From the NCBI RefSeq assembly GCF_024125445.1, contig NZ_JAMXWM010000001.1, positions 186,001 to 250,000 of the forward strand: DNA of 64,000 nucleotides, written 5' to 3'. The position numbers were made by a program, and so were the translations under genes. The notes below the pieces were generated by a model. That model searched no databases. It was not told the DNA's origin and saw only the letters and a list, made by a program, of their open reading frames with translations. This stretch comes from Sporolactobacillus shoreicorticis (lineage in GTDB: Bacteria > Bacillota > Bacilli > Bacillales > Sporolactobacillaceae). Positions 1 through 9,498 of this stretch are shown piece after piece (within the stretch, counting starts at the first letter, position 1; the number at the start of each line of letters is the position of its first letter).

Positions 1-1
1 G

Positions 2-1135
2 AAAGAAGCAAAAATTGCAGAGGATCACAAAAAAGTACCCAATGACATTGCCGAAAATCCAATCATTGTCGGACACGAATTTTGCGGAAAAATTGTTAAG
101 GTAGGGGATAAATGGAAGGATAAGTTCGATGAAGGAAGCAAGTTTGCGATTCAGCCGAATCTACAGTTGCCGGATCGACCGGATTGTCCGGGCTATTCGT
201 TTCCATATATAGGCGGAGATGCGACTTATGTGGTGATTCCAAATGAAGTAATGGAGCAGGATTGCCTCTTGGAGTATAACGGGGACACATATTTTGAAGG
301 CTCATTATTGGAACCGTTATCCTGTGTCATCGGCGGATTTAACGCCAATTATCATCTCATTGAAGGAACTTATGATCATAAAATGGGCATTAGGGAAGGT
401 GGAAATCTCCTCATTATGGGTGGAACGGGGCCAATGGGACTTCTGCAAATTGATTATGCATTGCATGGACCAGTTAATCCTAAAAATCTTGTCGTTACGG
501 ATCTTTCAGATGAAAAAATCGAAGCGGCTGCCAAACTGTACGCACCTGAAGATGCTAAAAAAGACGGAATTAATCTTCATTATGTAAATATCAGCAAGTA
601 TGAAGATCAGGAAACCTATCTTCAATCACTGGTAAATAATGAATCTTATGACGACATTTTCGTGCTTGTTCCGGTAAAGCCGGTGATGACACAAGCATCG
701 CATCTGCTGGCTAAAGATGGCTGCCTGAATTTTTTTGCCGGACCTAGAGATAAGAACTTCTCTGCTGAAATTAACCTATATGATGTACATTATAATTTTA
801 CGCATTATGTAGGGACTTCAGGCGGTAATACCGACGATATGCGTGCTGCAATCAGACTTGTCGAAGAACGGAAGGTTAAGGTCGAAAAAGTGGTTTCGCA
901 TCTGCTCGGATTAAACGCGGTTGCTGATACGACTCTGACCCTGCCGTCGATTCCAGGAGGTAAAAAACTGATCTATACGCACAAGAATATGCCTCGCAAA
1001 TCGTTGGAGGAGATTGTCACGACAGATCATTCAGATTCGTTCTATGCTGGGTTAAAAGAGCTACTTGTTCAAAATAATGGTCTGTGGTCAAAAGCCGCAG
1101 AACACTATGTTTTGACATATGCCGAAAGCATCTGA
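2..1135 (+). CDS. Zinc-type alcohol/polyol dehydrogenase, probably L-sorbose-1-phosphate reductase (5'-partial)
   Basis: The reading frame is open from base 2, so the gene starts before the window; about 377 residues are visible. The visible N-terminal part has the zinc-dehydrogenase GHEFCG motif (about residue 25), and a Rossmann-type glycine-rich stretch IMGGTGPMG lies near residue 140. The overall pattern (long insert, C-terminal TLPSIPGGKK) matches my memory of the SorE-type sorbitol/sorbose-phosphate dehydrogenase subgroup of medium-chain dehydrogenases, which interconvert a ketose phosphate and a hexitol phosphate with NAD(P)H. It is followed at once by a strong terminator, so it ends its transcription unit. 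Family is confident; the exact substrate is inference. Confidence 0.7.
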   Translation, partial: KEAKIAEDHKKVPNDIAENPIIVGHEFCGKIVKVGDKWKDKFDEGSKFAIQPNLQLPDRPDCPGYSFPYIGGDATYVVIPNEVMEQDCLLEYNGDTYFEGSLLEPLSCVIGGFNANYHLIEGTYDHKMGIREGGNLLIMGGTGPMGLLQIDYALHGPVNPKNLVVTDLSDEKIEAAAKLYAPEDAKKDGINLHYVNISKYEDQETYLQSLVNNESYDDIFVLVPVKPVMTQASHLLAKDGCLNFFAGPRDKNFSAEINLYDVHYNFTHYVGTSGGNTDDMRAAIRLVEERKVKVEKVVSHLLGLNAVADTTLTLPSIPGGKKLIYTHKNMPRKSLEEIVTTDHSDSFYAGLKELLVQNNGLWSKAAEHYVLTYAESI

Positions 1136-1149
1136 AAAAATTGTGTATG

Positions 1150-1184
1150 GACCGCAGAACTGATTATTGGTTCTGCGTTTTTTT
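1150..1184 (+). terminator. Rho-independent terminator after the dehydrogenase
   Basis: The arms GCAGAAC and GTTCTGC flank a short loop and are followed by a run of seven T residues, 15 bases after the stop codon. Confidence 0.85.
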
Positions 1185-1225
1185 AGCTTGAATTTACACT
1201 TTAAGTGCAATACTTAGAAAATAAA

Positions 1226-1465
1226 AGGGAGCCTTGCTGAGCCAATCCCCAGCTGCGATAGTCAGCCGTGAGTTGAAACGTAATCAGCATGTAATGGCAC
1301 GTACTCGGCGGTTCATGCCGAAGCCAGATACCATACCCGACGAAAAAAAGGTTACCGCCAGCCCCTGCTCACCAACCCGGCCCTTCATGACCGGGTTCAA
1401 CAGTTGATTCTCGATCATCAATGGTCTCCCCGAGCAGATTGACCAATGGAAATGCAAGCCGTAAC
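1226..1465 (+). pseudogene. IS30-family transposase fragment, frameshifted
   Basis: One frame reads SPAAIVSRELKRNQ, the helix-turn-helix region typical of IS30 transposases (normally SxxTISRELKRN), and stops near base 1406. About 10 bases later, after a frame change at a run of four C, the frame reads LILDHQWSPEQIDQW, the IS30 WSPEQI motif. Only this N-terminal part remains; the DDE catalytic domain and inverted repeats were not found. It is a dead remnant. Confidence 0.7.
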
Positions 1466-1738
1466 ATGATCATTTTTTTCTAAATCGTTGGTATGCACTT
1501 TGTTATTTTATGAATAATGAGGCATTTCCGTCACTTAGCAATAAGCCTGATATGTTGCGACAAAGCACTTTCTGAATGATTTTATCCGATTGTCCGGATT
1601 TTCGAAACATCTTTTCCTTGTCTTGTCGATCTTGCAAGTTGTCTGAGAAAAGGTGCCTCGAAACAAAGTGTGGCTGAGGTGATTTTAATAACACGGTTAT
1701 CTCGGGTTAAGCAGGTTGTTTGTATCAGTTCTTTATCT

Positions 1739-1977
1739 GCCACGAGGCATCCATGTCAACATGATCGCTCCCGGCATCAAGCGGTGGTAACAAATATATT
1801 TTAATTCATCGATTGACCAATGGAATAATAAATAAGTCAAGGTTTTTTGTCCATCCTTTTAAATTGTTTTTTAGGTATTTAATTGGACATGAACGCTGAG
1901 CGTTTACGCCTACATGGCTGAGTGCACCTCCGAGACGGCTCAGAGAATAATTGAATGGCCCGGCTCAATTCTTCCTC
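1739..1977. repeat. 240-bp dispersed repeat, copy 1
   Basis: The stretch matches 18229-18472 over its whole length with moderate divergence; shared blocks include CCACGAGGCATCCATGTCA, GAGCGTTTACGCCT and TGAGTGCA.CTCCGAGACGG. It ends with a hairpin (GAATAATTGA paired with TCAATTCTTC, one mismatch). On the minus strand it starts immediately after the stop codon of the CPBP gene, as copy 2 does at the end of the cysteine desulfurase remnant. The plus strand of the left end could encode RGIHVNMIAPGI, which resembles a short-chain dehydrogenase motif, so it may contain gene debris. Confidence 0.75.
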
Positions 1978-2577
1978 TTAAAACATGATCAATAAGTATG
2001 AAACAAAAGATGCTGTACCATTTAGTAGCCAGCTCGGAAAAACTGATCCATCAGCTTTCTTTTCATTAATATTACCGAAAGCATATCCGAAATAGGCGGC
2101 AATGATGGCAATGAATAACGCCAAACCAATGCCAAGCGTTCCGATCATAAAGATAAAATAGTAAACACCAAACAAAATTGCTTGAATCAAGTTACCGGAT
2201 CTGAAGCCATAACGACGACTGAAAATTTTGGTAATGATACTTCGGAAAGCAACTTCCTCGAGTAATGCGGACTGAAAAAAGGCAGCTATGCATGCAGGAA
2301 TAAGTGCAATTGCGCCAGCATGGTAAAATAAAAGCCTTGTTTCTGCGTGATCCGGAATGAGTACCTGACTAAATGATTTCAACATCGTGTATAGAATGAG
2401 GAGGATAATGAAAAAATTGCCGATTTTTTTAGACCAGTGAAATTTCTTTAGGCCAAGCCAATCAGGTAATTCTGCTCCTTGTTTTCGGCCGGTGAATATC
2501 CAAACTAAGATGACAAATAAAAATAAGAGAATAGTCTGGGTAATGGTAGTGACCAGCGTACTAAGCAATAATAACAT
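1978..2577 (-). CDS. CPBP-family intramembrane protease-like protein
   Basis: The 199-residue protein is very hydrophobic, with about six membrane segments. It has the EExxxR signature of CPBP (Abi/Rce1-like) proteases as EEVAFR after the third hydrophobic segment. The second motif, normally FxxxH, reads FGVYYF here, and no clear histidine follows the C-terminal asparagine region, so catalytic competence is doubtful. I chose the ATG at 2577 because GGAAGGGTG sits about 9 bases upstream; the in-frame ATG at 2613 has no ribosome binding site. The C-terminus abuts a dispersed repeat and may be truncated by it. In this family, functions range from prenyl-protein processing to bacteriocin self-immunity; none can be assigned here. 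Confidence 0.7.
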   Translation of the reverse strand: MLLLLSTLVTTITQTILLFLFVILVWIFTGRKQGAELPDWLGLKKFHWSKKIGNFFIILLILYTMLKSFSQVLIPDHAETRLLFYHAGAIALIPACIAAFFQSALLEEVAFRSIITKIFSRRYGFRSGNLIQAILFGVYYFIFMIGTLGIGLALFIAIIAAYFGYAFGNINEKKADGSVFPSWLLNGTASFVSYLLIMF

Positions 2578-2639
2578 AGAGTTTGACACCCTTCCGCGAC
2601 ATACTTGTCTCATTAAAAGACGATCATAACAACATCATT

Positions 2640-3460
2640 TTGTTGATGACAAAAAATGAAATGATTTTGCCAAGATTAATAATGAATTTCACATTTTGAC
2701 AACTCAGATAGTACGTGATTTGCTCGTAAACAGTTAACTATTATTTTAGTAAACATAATAACGTTTTGCAAACCCTTTCTTGATAGAGATTGCAAAATAG
2801 ACAGTAAGCCGTATCTGTTTGAGCCGTCTATCTATTTCGTAATTAGAAAGAAAAATCAGCTTGCTCTTAATCAGTACTACCAATGAAACTGACCAGCATG
2901 AGCTCAGTTTAGGGGATTGTACCAAATGAATACCGGTTTATTAATTCTGAAAAATGGTATTTATATTGCTTAAATAGAACTGATCAACATGATCATCAAA
3001 AATGCGTGGGTAACGGGCTTACATGCTTGCCTAGCGTGAAGGTGCAGGATAAAGCGAGAGTGCCACCACTGCGATCTCGATGGCGGGGGTCAGCTTCTTG
3101 GGCTTTTAATCAGCAAGCTTTTTATTTTGTCTTTCAAGAGATTCAATCTCGTGAACGACGGCATAATAAACCGTTCAATGATACTTTTTTAATGGTTCTG
3201 TTCATATTTTTTTAATTTGGCAGGTTTAGTCTTGGTGACTTTGATCATCACTTCAATCCCAGTCATTCTTAAAGACCTTGATTAAGATTGTAGAGTGCTT
3301 GGTATACCTAGCTTTTCTTAAGCAAGCGTATTCAAAAATATTATGTTGGTTGTATGATTAAAAAAATTTGATTTTTTATTTGGAATCGTCCACAATAAGA
3401 ATGTTGGATAATGATTGATTGCGTGATTTTTTGTTTGATAATCTGCGATTTAACAATAAT
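2640..3460. other. Long intergenic stretch without a recognisable gene
   Basis: AT-rich sequence between the CPBP gene and fucO. A 69-codon open frame at 3006-3215 has no ribosome binding site and no family I recognise; it may be debris. No RNA or repeat was found except the regulatory dyads close to fucO, listed separately. Confidence 0.5.
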
Positions 3461-3470
3461 CGGTGTGATC

Positions 3471-3511
3471 ATTAATTGTCCTTTACAATTAATATTGTGA
3501 ATTCAATCACA
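3471..3511 (+). promoter_or_regulatory. Two dyads upstream of fucO (Fnr- or Rex-like box)
   Basis: ATTAATTGT and ACAATTAAT form a perfect 9-5-9 palindrome (3471-3493). It is followed by TGTGA-ATTCAA-TCACA (3496-3511), a perfect match to the Fnr/CRP-type half-sites known in Bacillus. With flanking T it also matches the Rex consensus TTGTGAA-N4-TTCACAA with two mismatches. Both Fnr and Rex are known to control anaerobic alcohol dehydrogenases; which acts here cannot be told from sequence. Confidence 0.5.
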
Positions 3512-3527
3512 TTAGGAGGGGATCGGC

Positions 3528-4691
3528 ATGGTTGTCAGTAGAATGATTCTGAATGAAACATCTTATTTTGGAAACGGTGCCATATTGAAAATTGCTGATG
3601 AGATTAGAAAGCGTCAGTTCAAAAAGGCACTTGTTGTTACGGACAAGGATTTAATTAAATTTCAAGTAGCGACCAAGGTGATTGATTTACTTGGTGAAAA
3701 AGGATTTTCGTATACCATATTCGATCAAATTGTGGCGAATCCAACGATAGAAGTGGTCCGTGGCGGATTAGCTGCATTTAAAGAGTCAGGAGCAGACTAT
3801 ATTCTAGCCATTGGTGGAGGATCATCCATCGATACCGCCAAAGCGGTTGGAATTATTGCTGCGAATCCTGAGCATGAGGATATTACCAGTCTGGAGGGTG
3901 AGCCGGGCACACGGAATCCAAGTATACCGATTTTTGCCGTTCCAACGACCTCAGGCACGGCGGCAGAAGTAACCATTAACTATGTTATCACGGATAAAGC
4001 CAATAATCGTAAATTCGTCTGCGTGGACCCTCATGACATTCCGGTGGTGGCTTTTGTTGACAGTGACTTGATGATGGGGATGCCGAAATCACTTTGCGCA
4101 GCCACAGGAATGGATGCGTTGACACATGCTATTGAAGGCTACATTACAAAAGGCGCTTGGGAACTGACGGACATGATGCATCTAAAAGCGATTGAAATTG
4201 TCGGGCATTCGTTAAGAGATTCTGTTGCAGGGAAACAAGAGGCAAGAGAATCCATGGCTTTGGGCCAGTATATTGCCGGTATGGGTTTTTCAAATGTTGG
4301 ACTTGGACTTGTTCATGGTATGGCTCATCCGCTCAGCGCGTGGTACAATATTCCGCACGGTGTCGCTTGCGCATCACTGCTTCCGACAATTATGGAATAC
4401 AACAAGGATTATTCAGGTGAAAAGTATCGGTCGATTGCCATTGCGATGGGGGCAGCGAACGCGCGTGAATTGCCACTTGAGGATGTACGCAATGCGGCTG
4501 TTGCGGCTGTTCGGCAGCTTGGAAAGGATGTCGGTATCCCCCAGAATATATCGGAACTTGGCGTGAAAGAGGAAGATATTCTTTCAATTGCCAAAGATGC
4601 GTTAGCGGATGTCTGCACGGCAGGAAATCCGAGAACAGCAACCGTTGGTGATATCGTTGAACTGTATCGCTCGCTGATTTCTGATCATTAA
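3528..4691 (+). CDS. fucO: Lactaldehyde reductase, iron-dependent group III alcohol dehydrogenase
   Basis: The 387-residue protein has the group III iron-dehydrogenase pattern: NAD-binding GGGSSIDTAKA (about residues 97-107), PTTSGTAAE (139-147) and the metal ligands Asp196, His200, His263 and His277 in contexts MDALTHAIEG, LVHGMAHP and IPHG. These are the same positions as in E. coli FucO. It reduces L-lactaldehyde, the product of rhamnulose-phosphate aldolase, to (S)-1,2-propanediol, regenerating NAD in anaerobic rhamnose or fucose use. AGGAGGGG precedes the ATG by 8 bases. It lies 2 kb from the rhamnose operon, so a role in that pathway is a strong inference. The upstream dyads suggest redox control. 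Confidence 0.9.
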   Translation: MVVSRMILNETSYFGNGAILKIADEIRKRQFKKALVVTDKDLIKFQVATKVIDLLGEKGFSYTIFDQIVANPTIEVVRGGLAAFKESGADYILAIGGGSSIDTAKAVGIIAANPEHEDITSLEGEPGTRNPSIPIFAVPTTSGTAAEVTINYVITDKANNRKFVCVDPHDIPVVAFVDSDLMMGMPKSLCAATGMDALTHAIEGYITKGAWELTDMMHLKAIEIVGHSLRDSVAGKQEARESMALGQYIAGMGFSNVGLGLVHGMAHPLSAWYNIPHGVACASLLPTIMEYNKDYSGEKYRSIAIAMGAANARELPLEDVRNAAVAAVRQLGKDVGIPQNISELGVKEEDILSIAKDALADVCTAGNPRTATVGDIVELYRSLISDH

Positions 4692-4765
4692 TGGTAACCG
4701 GAATTGAATGCAATCAAAACCACCTTTCAAAAAGGGGGGACTAAGGCAATAAACCTTGGAGTACC

Positions 4766-4789
4766 GGCCAGCGTCTTAAGGCGCTGGCC
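4766..4789. terminator. GC-rich hairpin between fucO and IS200 remnant
   Basis: GGCCAGCG and CGCTGGCC form a perfect 8-bp stem with an 8-base loop followed by TTCACTTTGTT. It may end fucO transcription, or it may be the subterminal hairpin of the adjacent IS200/IS605 element, which uses such structures as its end. Confidence 0.6.
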
Positions 4790-4837
4790 TTCACTTTGTT
4801 CAGGCTTATTGCGCTTACCCATAAATGGGTGTTTGTA

Positions 4838-5298
4838 CTATTCAGCGATTTCTAAAGGGGTCTCATATTCGCGTACACTTAATTTATCCAGTGCAACATC
4901 GTGTTTTTCTTAATCTTGATATTTCTTGATGGTTGCTTCATTTATTCCTACCGTACTCACATAATAACCCTCTCCTCAAAAATGACGATTGCCAAATTTG
5001 TACTTTAAGTTTGCATGTTTATCAAACATCATCAACGCACTTTTGTCTTTTAACAAATACCCATAAAACTCGCTACGCTTATCTTAGGCGGTATACTGAA
5101 CAGAAGGTGTACATGAATCAAGTATCGTATGCTCTTCTAAAATTCCCCCCCTTTATACCGACAGAGCTGTTTCATGATTTCTTGCAAACTTTTCCGATAT
5201 TGATTGTAGATAATTTTTCGTCTGTACTTTGGTGAAAATACGAAATAATATTTACACAACCATTTGGTGTGGGCTGAACTGTTTGCTTTATTAGCCAT
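4838..5298 (-). pseudogene. tnpA: IS200/IS605-type transposase TnpA, frameshifted
   Basis: On the minus strand the frame begins MANKANSSAHTKWLCKYYF and includes FSPKYRRKIIYNQYRK, the classic start of the Y1 HUH transposase of this IS subfamily. It runs out near 5137. Further on, other frames read KSALMMFDKHANLKYKFGN, EGYYVSTVGINEATIKKY and LDKLSVREYETP, all TnpA C-terminal motifs, interrupted by in-frame stops. The central HUH motif region is lost. Hairpins at 4766-4789 and around 5391-5409 may be the element's ends. It is inactive. Confidence 0.85.
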
Positions 5299-5452
5299 TC
5301 TAGCGCTTTCTTTCGTGTAGCAATCTTGCCTGAGCACTATATTCTACGAAAAGAAGCGCTTCTTTGTATAATAATAACCTGTTGCTCCCTCCTGCTATGC
5401 AGGGGGGATGTTTCGCGCGCTGCGCGTGCTCAACGGACTGAAGTCCATGAAT

Positions 5453-5489
5453 GAAACAAATGGGTTCATTACCGAAACCCATTTGTTTC
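5453..5489. terminator. Strong 14-bp hairpin downstream of the AraC gene
   Basis: GAAACAAATGGGTT pairs perfectly with AACCCATTTGTTTC around a 9-base loop. It sits 25 bases beyond the stop codon of the minus-strand regulator. There is no clear T-run on either side, so it may protect mRNA ends rather than be a canonical terminator. Confidence 0.6.
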
Positions 5490-5513
5490 AAATTGTGATC
5501 CACATTCTGGGAT

Positions 5514-6506
5514 TTATTTGAATGAACGCTGCCTTCTTTTTTCTTCGCCGGGTAAATAGCCAAATCGATCTTTGAATACTTTGTAGAAATAGGTTTTATT
5601 AGAAAAACCGGATTCTTGAGCAATGTCACTGATTGGCAGGTCGGTCGTATTAAGAAGCAATCGCGCCTGGTAAAGCCGTCGTTTGATAATGAGCTGAGTG
5701 AACGTAATGCCCATTGTTTTTTTTATTAAATTACCAAGATAAGTTTTATTATAACCAAGCTGTGCTGCTGCCCTAGTTAGATTGAGATCCTTATAGTTAT
5801 CTTCAATTAGTCGAAGTACGGGGACCATTTTTTCAGGCGTTTTGGCATTGCTTTTTTGTGTTTGATCGATTTCACGAGCAAGTGTTGTAAACAAAATTGG
5901 CAAATATAAACTGGAAATAGTGCTGGAATAAACTTCCGCAGCGTAGTACTCGTTAATTATATTCTTTATGATGGACTGAATTTTCTTGGACTCGCCGGCA
6001 TCAAATAAAAAGTGTACCGCTGTATTTCCTCTGTTCAATGCCAAATCGAAAAGATATTGAATGAGTGGGCTGTGACTATTTTTCATCTGATTTAACCATT
6101 CAACGGTGACCACACGCCTGTTAAAAAGAATATTGATTAAAAGATCGTTTTCGCCTAATGGTTTGATCTCATGGCTTGTTCCGACTCCGATAAGCAGTAA
6201 TTGCCCCTGTTTGAGCGTTATCGGCTTTCCATCAATAACCTGTTGACATGAACCGGACAGCATATAGTTTAATTCGGTGAATTGATGGGAGTGCAGAGGA
6301 TAAGCGGCAAAGCGATTGTGTTTACTAATGTATAGATCCTGTTTCTTGAAGAAAAAGTTATTGAGAAACTCAAGTCGGTCATTGCTGATTCGAGTGGAGG
6401 AGAAAGGAATATCCGGAATATGAATGCCGTTTTCTTTTTGCTCTTTTTCGATAAGGGTTAAGTCTGATAATTTCTGCCTGATAATTTCTGAATTGCTTTT
6501 GTTCAT
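5514..6506 (-). CDS. AraC-family transcriptional regulator of the rhamnose operon
   Basis: The 330-residue protein has an N-terminal cupin-like sugar-binding part (SKHNRFAAYPLHSHQFTELN, about residues 75-95) and a C-terminal double helix-turn-helix of AraC type (LGYNKTYLGNLIKK and ISDIAQESGFSNKTYFYKVF), ending soon after GYLPGEEKRR. It is divergent from the MFS-rhaBMAD operon, sharing a 195-bp region, so it is most likely the L-rhamnose-responsive activator, analogous to RhaS/RhaR. I chose the ATG at 6506 over the GTG at 6518, which has no ribosome binding site. The ligand is inferred from context only. Confidence 0.8.
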   Translation of the reverse strand: MNKSNSEIIRQKLSDLTLIEKEQKENGIHIPDIPFSSTRISNDRLEFLNNFFFKKQDLYISKHNRFAAYPLHSHQFTELNYMLSGSCQQVIDGKPITLKQGQLLLIGVGTSHEIKPLGENDLLINILFNRRVVTVEWLNQMKNSHSPLIQYLFDLALNRGNTAVHFLFDAGESKKIQSIIKNIINEYYAAEVYSSTISSLYLPILFTTLAREIDQTQKSNAKTPEKMVPVLRLIEDNYKDLNLTRAAAQLGYNKTYLGNLIKKTMGITFTQLIIKRRLYQARLLLNTTDLPISDIAQESGFSNKTYFYKVFKDRFGYLPGEEKRRQRSFK

Positions 6507-6595
6507 ATTTGTTTGCACCCGATTATGTTTATTTGATACTTATATTCTTTGATATTGTCATTGTATCATAAGTGAAAGCATTGTTTAATAATAAA

Positions 6596-6609
6596 TGTAA
6601 GCGCTTGCC
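6596..6609 (+). promoter_or_regulatory. cre site (CcpA) in the rhamnose divergent promoter
   Basis: TGTAAGCGCTTGCC matches the catabolite-responsive element consensus TGWAARCGYTWNCW at 13 of 14 positions. It lies between the araC-type gene and the transporter gene, 93 bases before the transporter start, so glucose repression of rhamnose uptake and catabolism is expected. Confidence 0.7.
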
Positions 6610-6701
6610 AAAAACGTTTGTTCATAAGACTAAATGTAAGAAATTTGAAACAAAATAGTTTAGATGGTTTCAGTGAAAAATTAGCTTAGGAGGAGAATAT
6701 T

Positions 6702-7988
6702 ATGAGTGGTTCCGCTGTTACAACAGAAAAGAAAAGCTGGAAAGCGACTGCGTCGGTGTCGCTGACCAATTATCTAGATTCGGGATGTATCGTTGCAGGT
6801 GCCAGTGGGCTGACATTGTGGGCGAATGAATTGAATTTGAACAGCTTGCAAGTAGGTCTTCTTGGCGCGATCAGTGCTAATGCGTTTGGTTCCGCGGTTG
6901 GCGCGTTGATTGGTGGGCGTCTGGCGGATAAATATGGACGCAAGTTCATTTATACGTACAACATGCTGGTTTATATGCTGGGTATCGCCACCATCATGTT
7001 TTCTTTTAATTTTCCAATGCTGCTTGCCGGATTTTTCGTTACAGGTATAGCAGTCGGTGTCGGCGTTCCGGCCTCTTGGACCTATATCTCTGAGATATCG
7101 GACGAGTCCAACCGGGCAAAACATATCGGTATTTCGCAATTCGCATGGTCGTGCGGTCCGGCGATTATTTTCACACTGGGCATTATTTTCTCGCCACTGG
7201 GTCTTTTGGGTAATCGAATCATTTTCGGTTCACTGTTTATCGTCGCACTCATCGCTTGGCTATTGCAGCGTCAGCTTAATGAGTCGAAGATTTGGATTGA
7301 GGATAAGAAAAAGCAGGCTGAGGCAACGGTTAAACAGGTTCATCCGTACAAACAGCTTTTTACAAATGTTATCAGTTTCAAATCATTGCTTTTCTTAGTC
7401 GGTGTCTATATGTTCTGGAATCTGGTTGCCGGAGCGATGGGTTTCTTCATGCCTTATGTTTATTCGACAGTTGGTGGCTTGACAAACCTTCAAGCAAACA
7501 TGCTGCAGGCTGTGCTTTGGGTCATTACAGCAGTTGCAACCTACGCATTGTTTGTACCGCTTGGTGATAAAGTAAGCCAACGTGGCCTGTTCTTTGTCGG
7601 TGCGGCTTTGGCGGTGATTTCGTGGATGATTCTGACCTTCTTTGATATGAGCTGGCCAGCGCTTTGGGTATTCGTTATTGCTTGGGGCGTATCGGCAGGC
7701 ATCAGTGCTCAGGCATTTTACGCATTGTGGGCAACAGAACTTTTCCCGACAAATGTGCGTGGGGCTTCTCAAGGTGTCATGTTCTTTGCGGTTCGCGGCA
7801 GTGCGGGTGTTTGGTCGATGATCTTTCCGACCATTTTGACAACACTTGGTTTTACGGTTGCCGGAACATTTATGATTGTTTTACTTTTGATTTCTCTCTT
7901 GATCGGCGTGATTTGGACACCGCAAACAAGAGGAAAAACATTGCAGCAAATTGTTGAAGAACGCTATGGTAAAAAAGTTAAAGCATAA
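6702..7988 (+). CDS. MFS sugar transporter, probable L-rhamnose permease
   Basis: The 428-residue protein has 12 predicted membrane segments. The cytoplasmic loop 2-3 motif of the major facilitator superfamily is GGRLADKYGRK (about residues 72-82), and the C-terminus ends PQTRGKTLQQIVEE, a sugar-porter hallmark. GGAGGAG precedes the ATG. It is the first gene of the rhaBMAD operon, only 50 bases before the kinase gene, so it most likely imports L-rhamnose by proton symport. It is not related to the E. coli RhaT family. Substrate is inferred from context. Confidence 0.8.
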   Translation: MSGSAVTTEKKSWKATASVSLTNYLDSGCIVAGASGLTLWANELNLNSLQVGLLGAISANAFGSAVGALIGGRLADKYGRKFIYTYNMLVYMLGIATIMFSFNFPMLLAGFFVTGIAVGVGVPASWTYISEISDESNRAKHIGISQFAWSCGPAIIFTLGIIFSPLGLLGNRIIFGSLFIVALIAWLLQRQLNESKIWIEDKKKQAEATVKQVHPYKQLFTNVISFKSLLFLVGVYMFWNLVAGAMGFFMPYVYSTVGGLTNLQANMLQAVLWVITAVATYALFVPLGDKVSQRGLFFVGAALAVISWMILTFFDMSWPALWVFVIAWGVSAGISAQAFYALWATELFPTNVRGASQGVMFFAVRGSAGVWSMIFPTILTTLGFTVAGTFMIVLLLISLLIGVIWTPQTRGKTLQQIVEERYGKKVKA

Positions 7989-8038
7989 ATTGATTAGGAT
8001 AATCTGAGTTTTGGATTTTGTTGAGAGGTGAGTGTTAC

Positions 8039-9493
8039 ATGAATGATTATATTGCAGTTGACATAGGAGCTTCCAGCGGTCGGTTAATACTGGGACGAAT
8101 AAATAATCAGAAGAAATTGGTGCTGGAAGAGATTCATCGTTTCATCAACGGGTTTACGAAGGAAAACGGACATGATCGCTGGGCGATTGATCAGCTAATT
8201 CACGAGATTTTTATCGGACTTGAGAAGGCAAAAAGAATGGGTGTCAACAAGGCGAAGGTAGGAATTGATACGTGGGCGGTAGATTATGTGCTGGTTGGGA
8301 TGGACGGGCGCAAGCTTCAAAACCCAATTAGTTATCGCGATCAACGAACACGACATGCGATTGAGGAGCTTACAGGCGATCTTTCAAAGGAATACATCTA
8401 CAAAAAGACCGGTATTCAATTTCTTGAACTTAATACGCTGTATCAATTGTACAAAGAAAATAAAGAAGACTTGAAAAAAACAGATCGAATTATGATGATT
8501 CCCGACTATATCGGGTATGTGCTCACCGGAAACGCCGTCGCAGAAGTGACAAACGCGTCAACGACTCAGATGCTCAATTTGCGGGAGGGACTGTTTGATA
8601 AGGATTTGCTGGCAAAAGTGAATGTTTATCCGGAACAGTTCCCGCGGTTGGCCGAATCGGGTAGTGTTCTTGGCGCCATCCGGCATAAATGGCGTCTGGA
8701 GTATGATCTTCCCGATTGCGAAGTGATTACGGTTGCGACACATGATACGGCGTCGGCGGTTGTGGGAACACCGGGTGAAGGAGACGACTGGGCCTTTCTC
8801 AGTTCAGGTACATGGTCGCTTCTTGGCAAGGAACTGAATGTTCCGGAAAACGGTGCGGAAGCATTTAAAGAGAATTATACAAATGAATGGGGCGCGTACG
8901 GAACGTATCGTTTTCTGAAAAACATAATGGGGTTGTGGATTGTTCAGAGCATTCGCCGTGAACAAGATAACAAGTACTCATTTGCGGAGATGGCCGCGCA
9001 GGCCGAACAAGTTGAACCGTTTCAACAGTTTATCAACATCAATGATGATCGGTTCAGCAATCCGAAAAGTATGATTGACGAAATTCAGGCTTATTGTGAG
9101 GAAACACATCAAACGGTTCCTCAAACGACCGGTGAGTTAGTGGCTGCTGCTTACTGCAATCTCGCATTGTTTTACGCCAACGAATTGGAGAAGCTGGGGA
9201 AAATTGTCGGGCAACCAATTAAGGTGCTTCACATTGTTGGTGGCGGAAGTAATGTTGATTTCCTGAACCAGCTGACAAGCACGCTTTCAGGAATTACAGT
9301 TAAAGCCGGCCCATCCGAAGCGACTGCCGTGGGTAATTTGGCTGTGCAAATGATCAGCTCAGGAGATCTCTCTGATCTTGTCGAAGCACGAAAGCTGATC
9401 AACCAGTCATTTGAGATAAAGGCCTATACACCGCAGGATAATCAATATCCTGACGTATTGGCCAAATATCAAGCATTTATTCAAGGGAGGTGA
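8039..9493 (+). CDS. rhaB: Rhamnulokinase
   Basis: The 484-residue protein is an FGGY-family sugar kinase. It begins with the ATP-loop motif DIGASSGR (residues 8-15), has the substrate motif GIDTWAVDY (75-83) and the likely catalytic base Asp236 in THDTASAV, at almost the same position as in E. coli RhaB (Asp237). The second phosphate-binding motif is SSGTWSLLG. It phosphorylates L-rhamnulose to L-rhamnulose-1-phosphate. The ATG at 8039 is preceded by GAGAGGTGAG. Its stop overlaps the ribosome binding region of rhaM, indicating translational coupling. Confidence 0.95.
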   Translation: MNDYIAVDIGASSGRLILGRINNQKKLVLEEIHRFINGFTKENGHDRWAIDQLIHEIFIGLEKAKRMGVNKAKVGIDTWAVDYVLVGMDGRKLQNPISYRDQRTRHAIEELTGDLSKEYIYKKTGIQFLELNTLYQLYKENKEDLKKTDRIMMIPDYIGYVLTGNAVAEVTNASTTQMLNLREGLFDKDLLAKVNVYPEQFPRLAESGSVLGAIRHKWRLEYDLPDCEVITVATHDTASAVVGTPGEGDDWAFLSSGTWSLLGKELNVPENGAEAFKENYTNEWGAYGTYRFLKNIMGLWIVQSIRREQDNKYSFAEMAAQAEQVEPFQQFININDDRFSNPKSMIDEIQAYCEETHQTVPQTTGELVAAAYCNLALFYANELEKLGKIVGQPIKVLHIVGGGSNVDFLNQLTSTLSGITVKAGPSEATAVGNLAVQMISSGDLSDLVEARKLINQSFEIKAYTPQDNQYPDVLAKYQAFIQGR

Positions 9494-9498
9494 ACCGC

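Noticed and set aside
3006-3215. 69-codon ORF with a basic N-terminal half
   Set aside because: No ribosome binding site and no family recognised; the surrounding sequence is non-coding in character.
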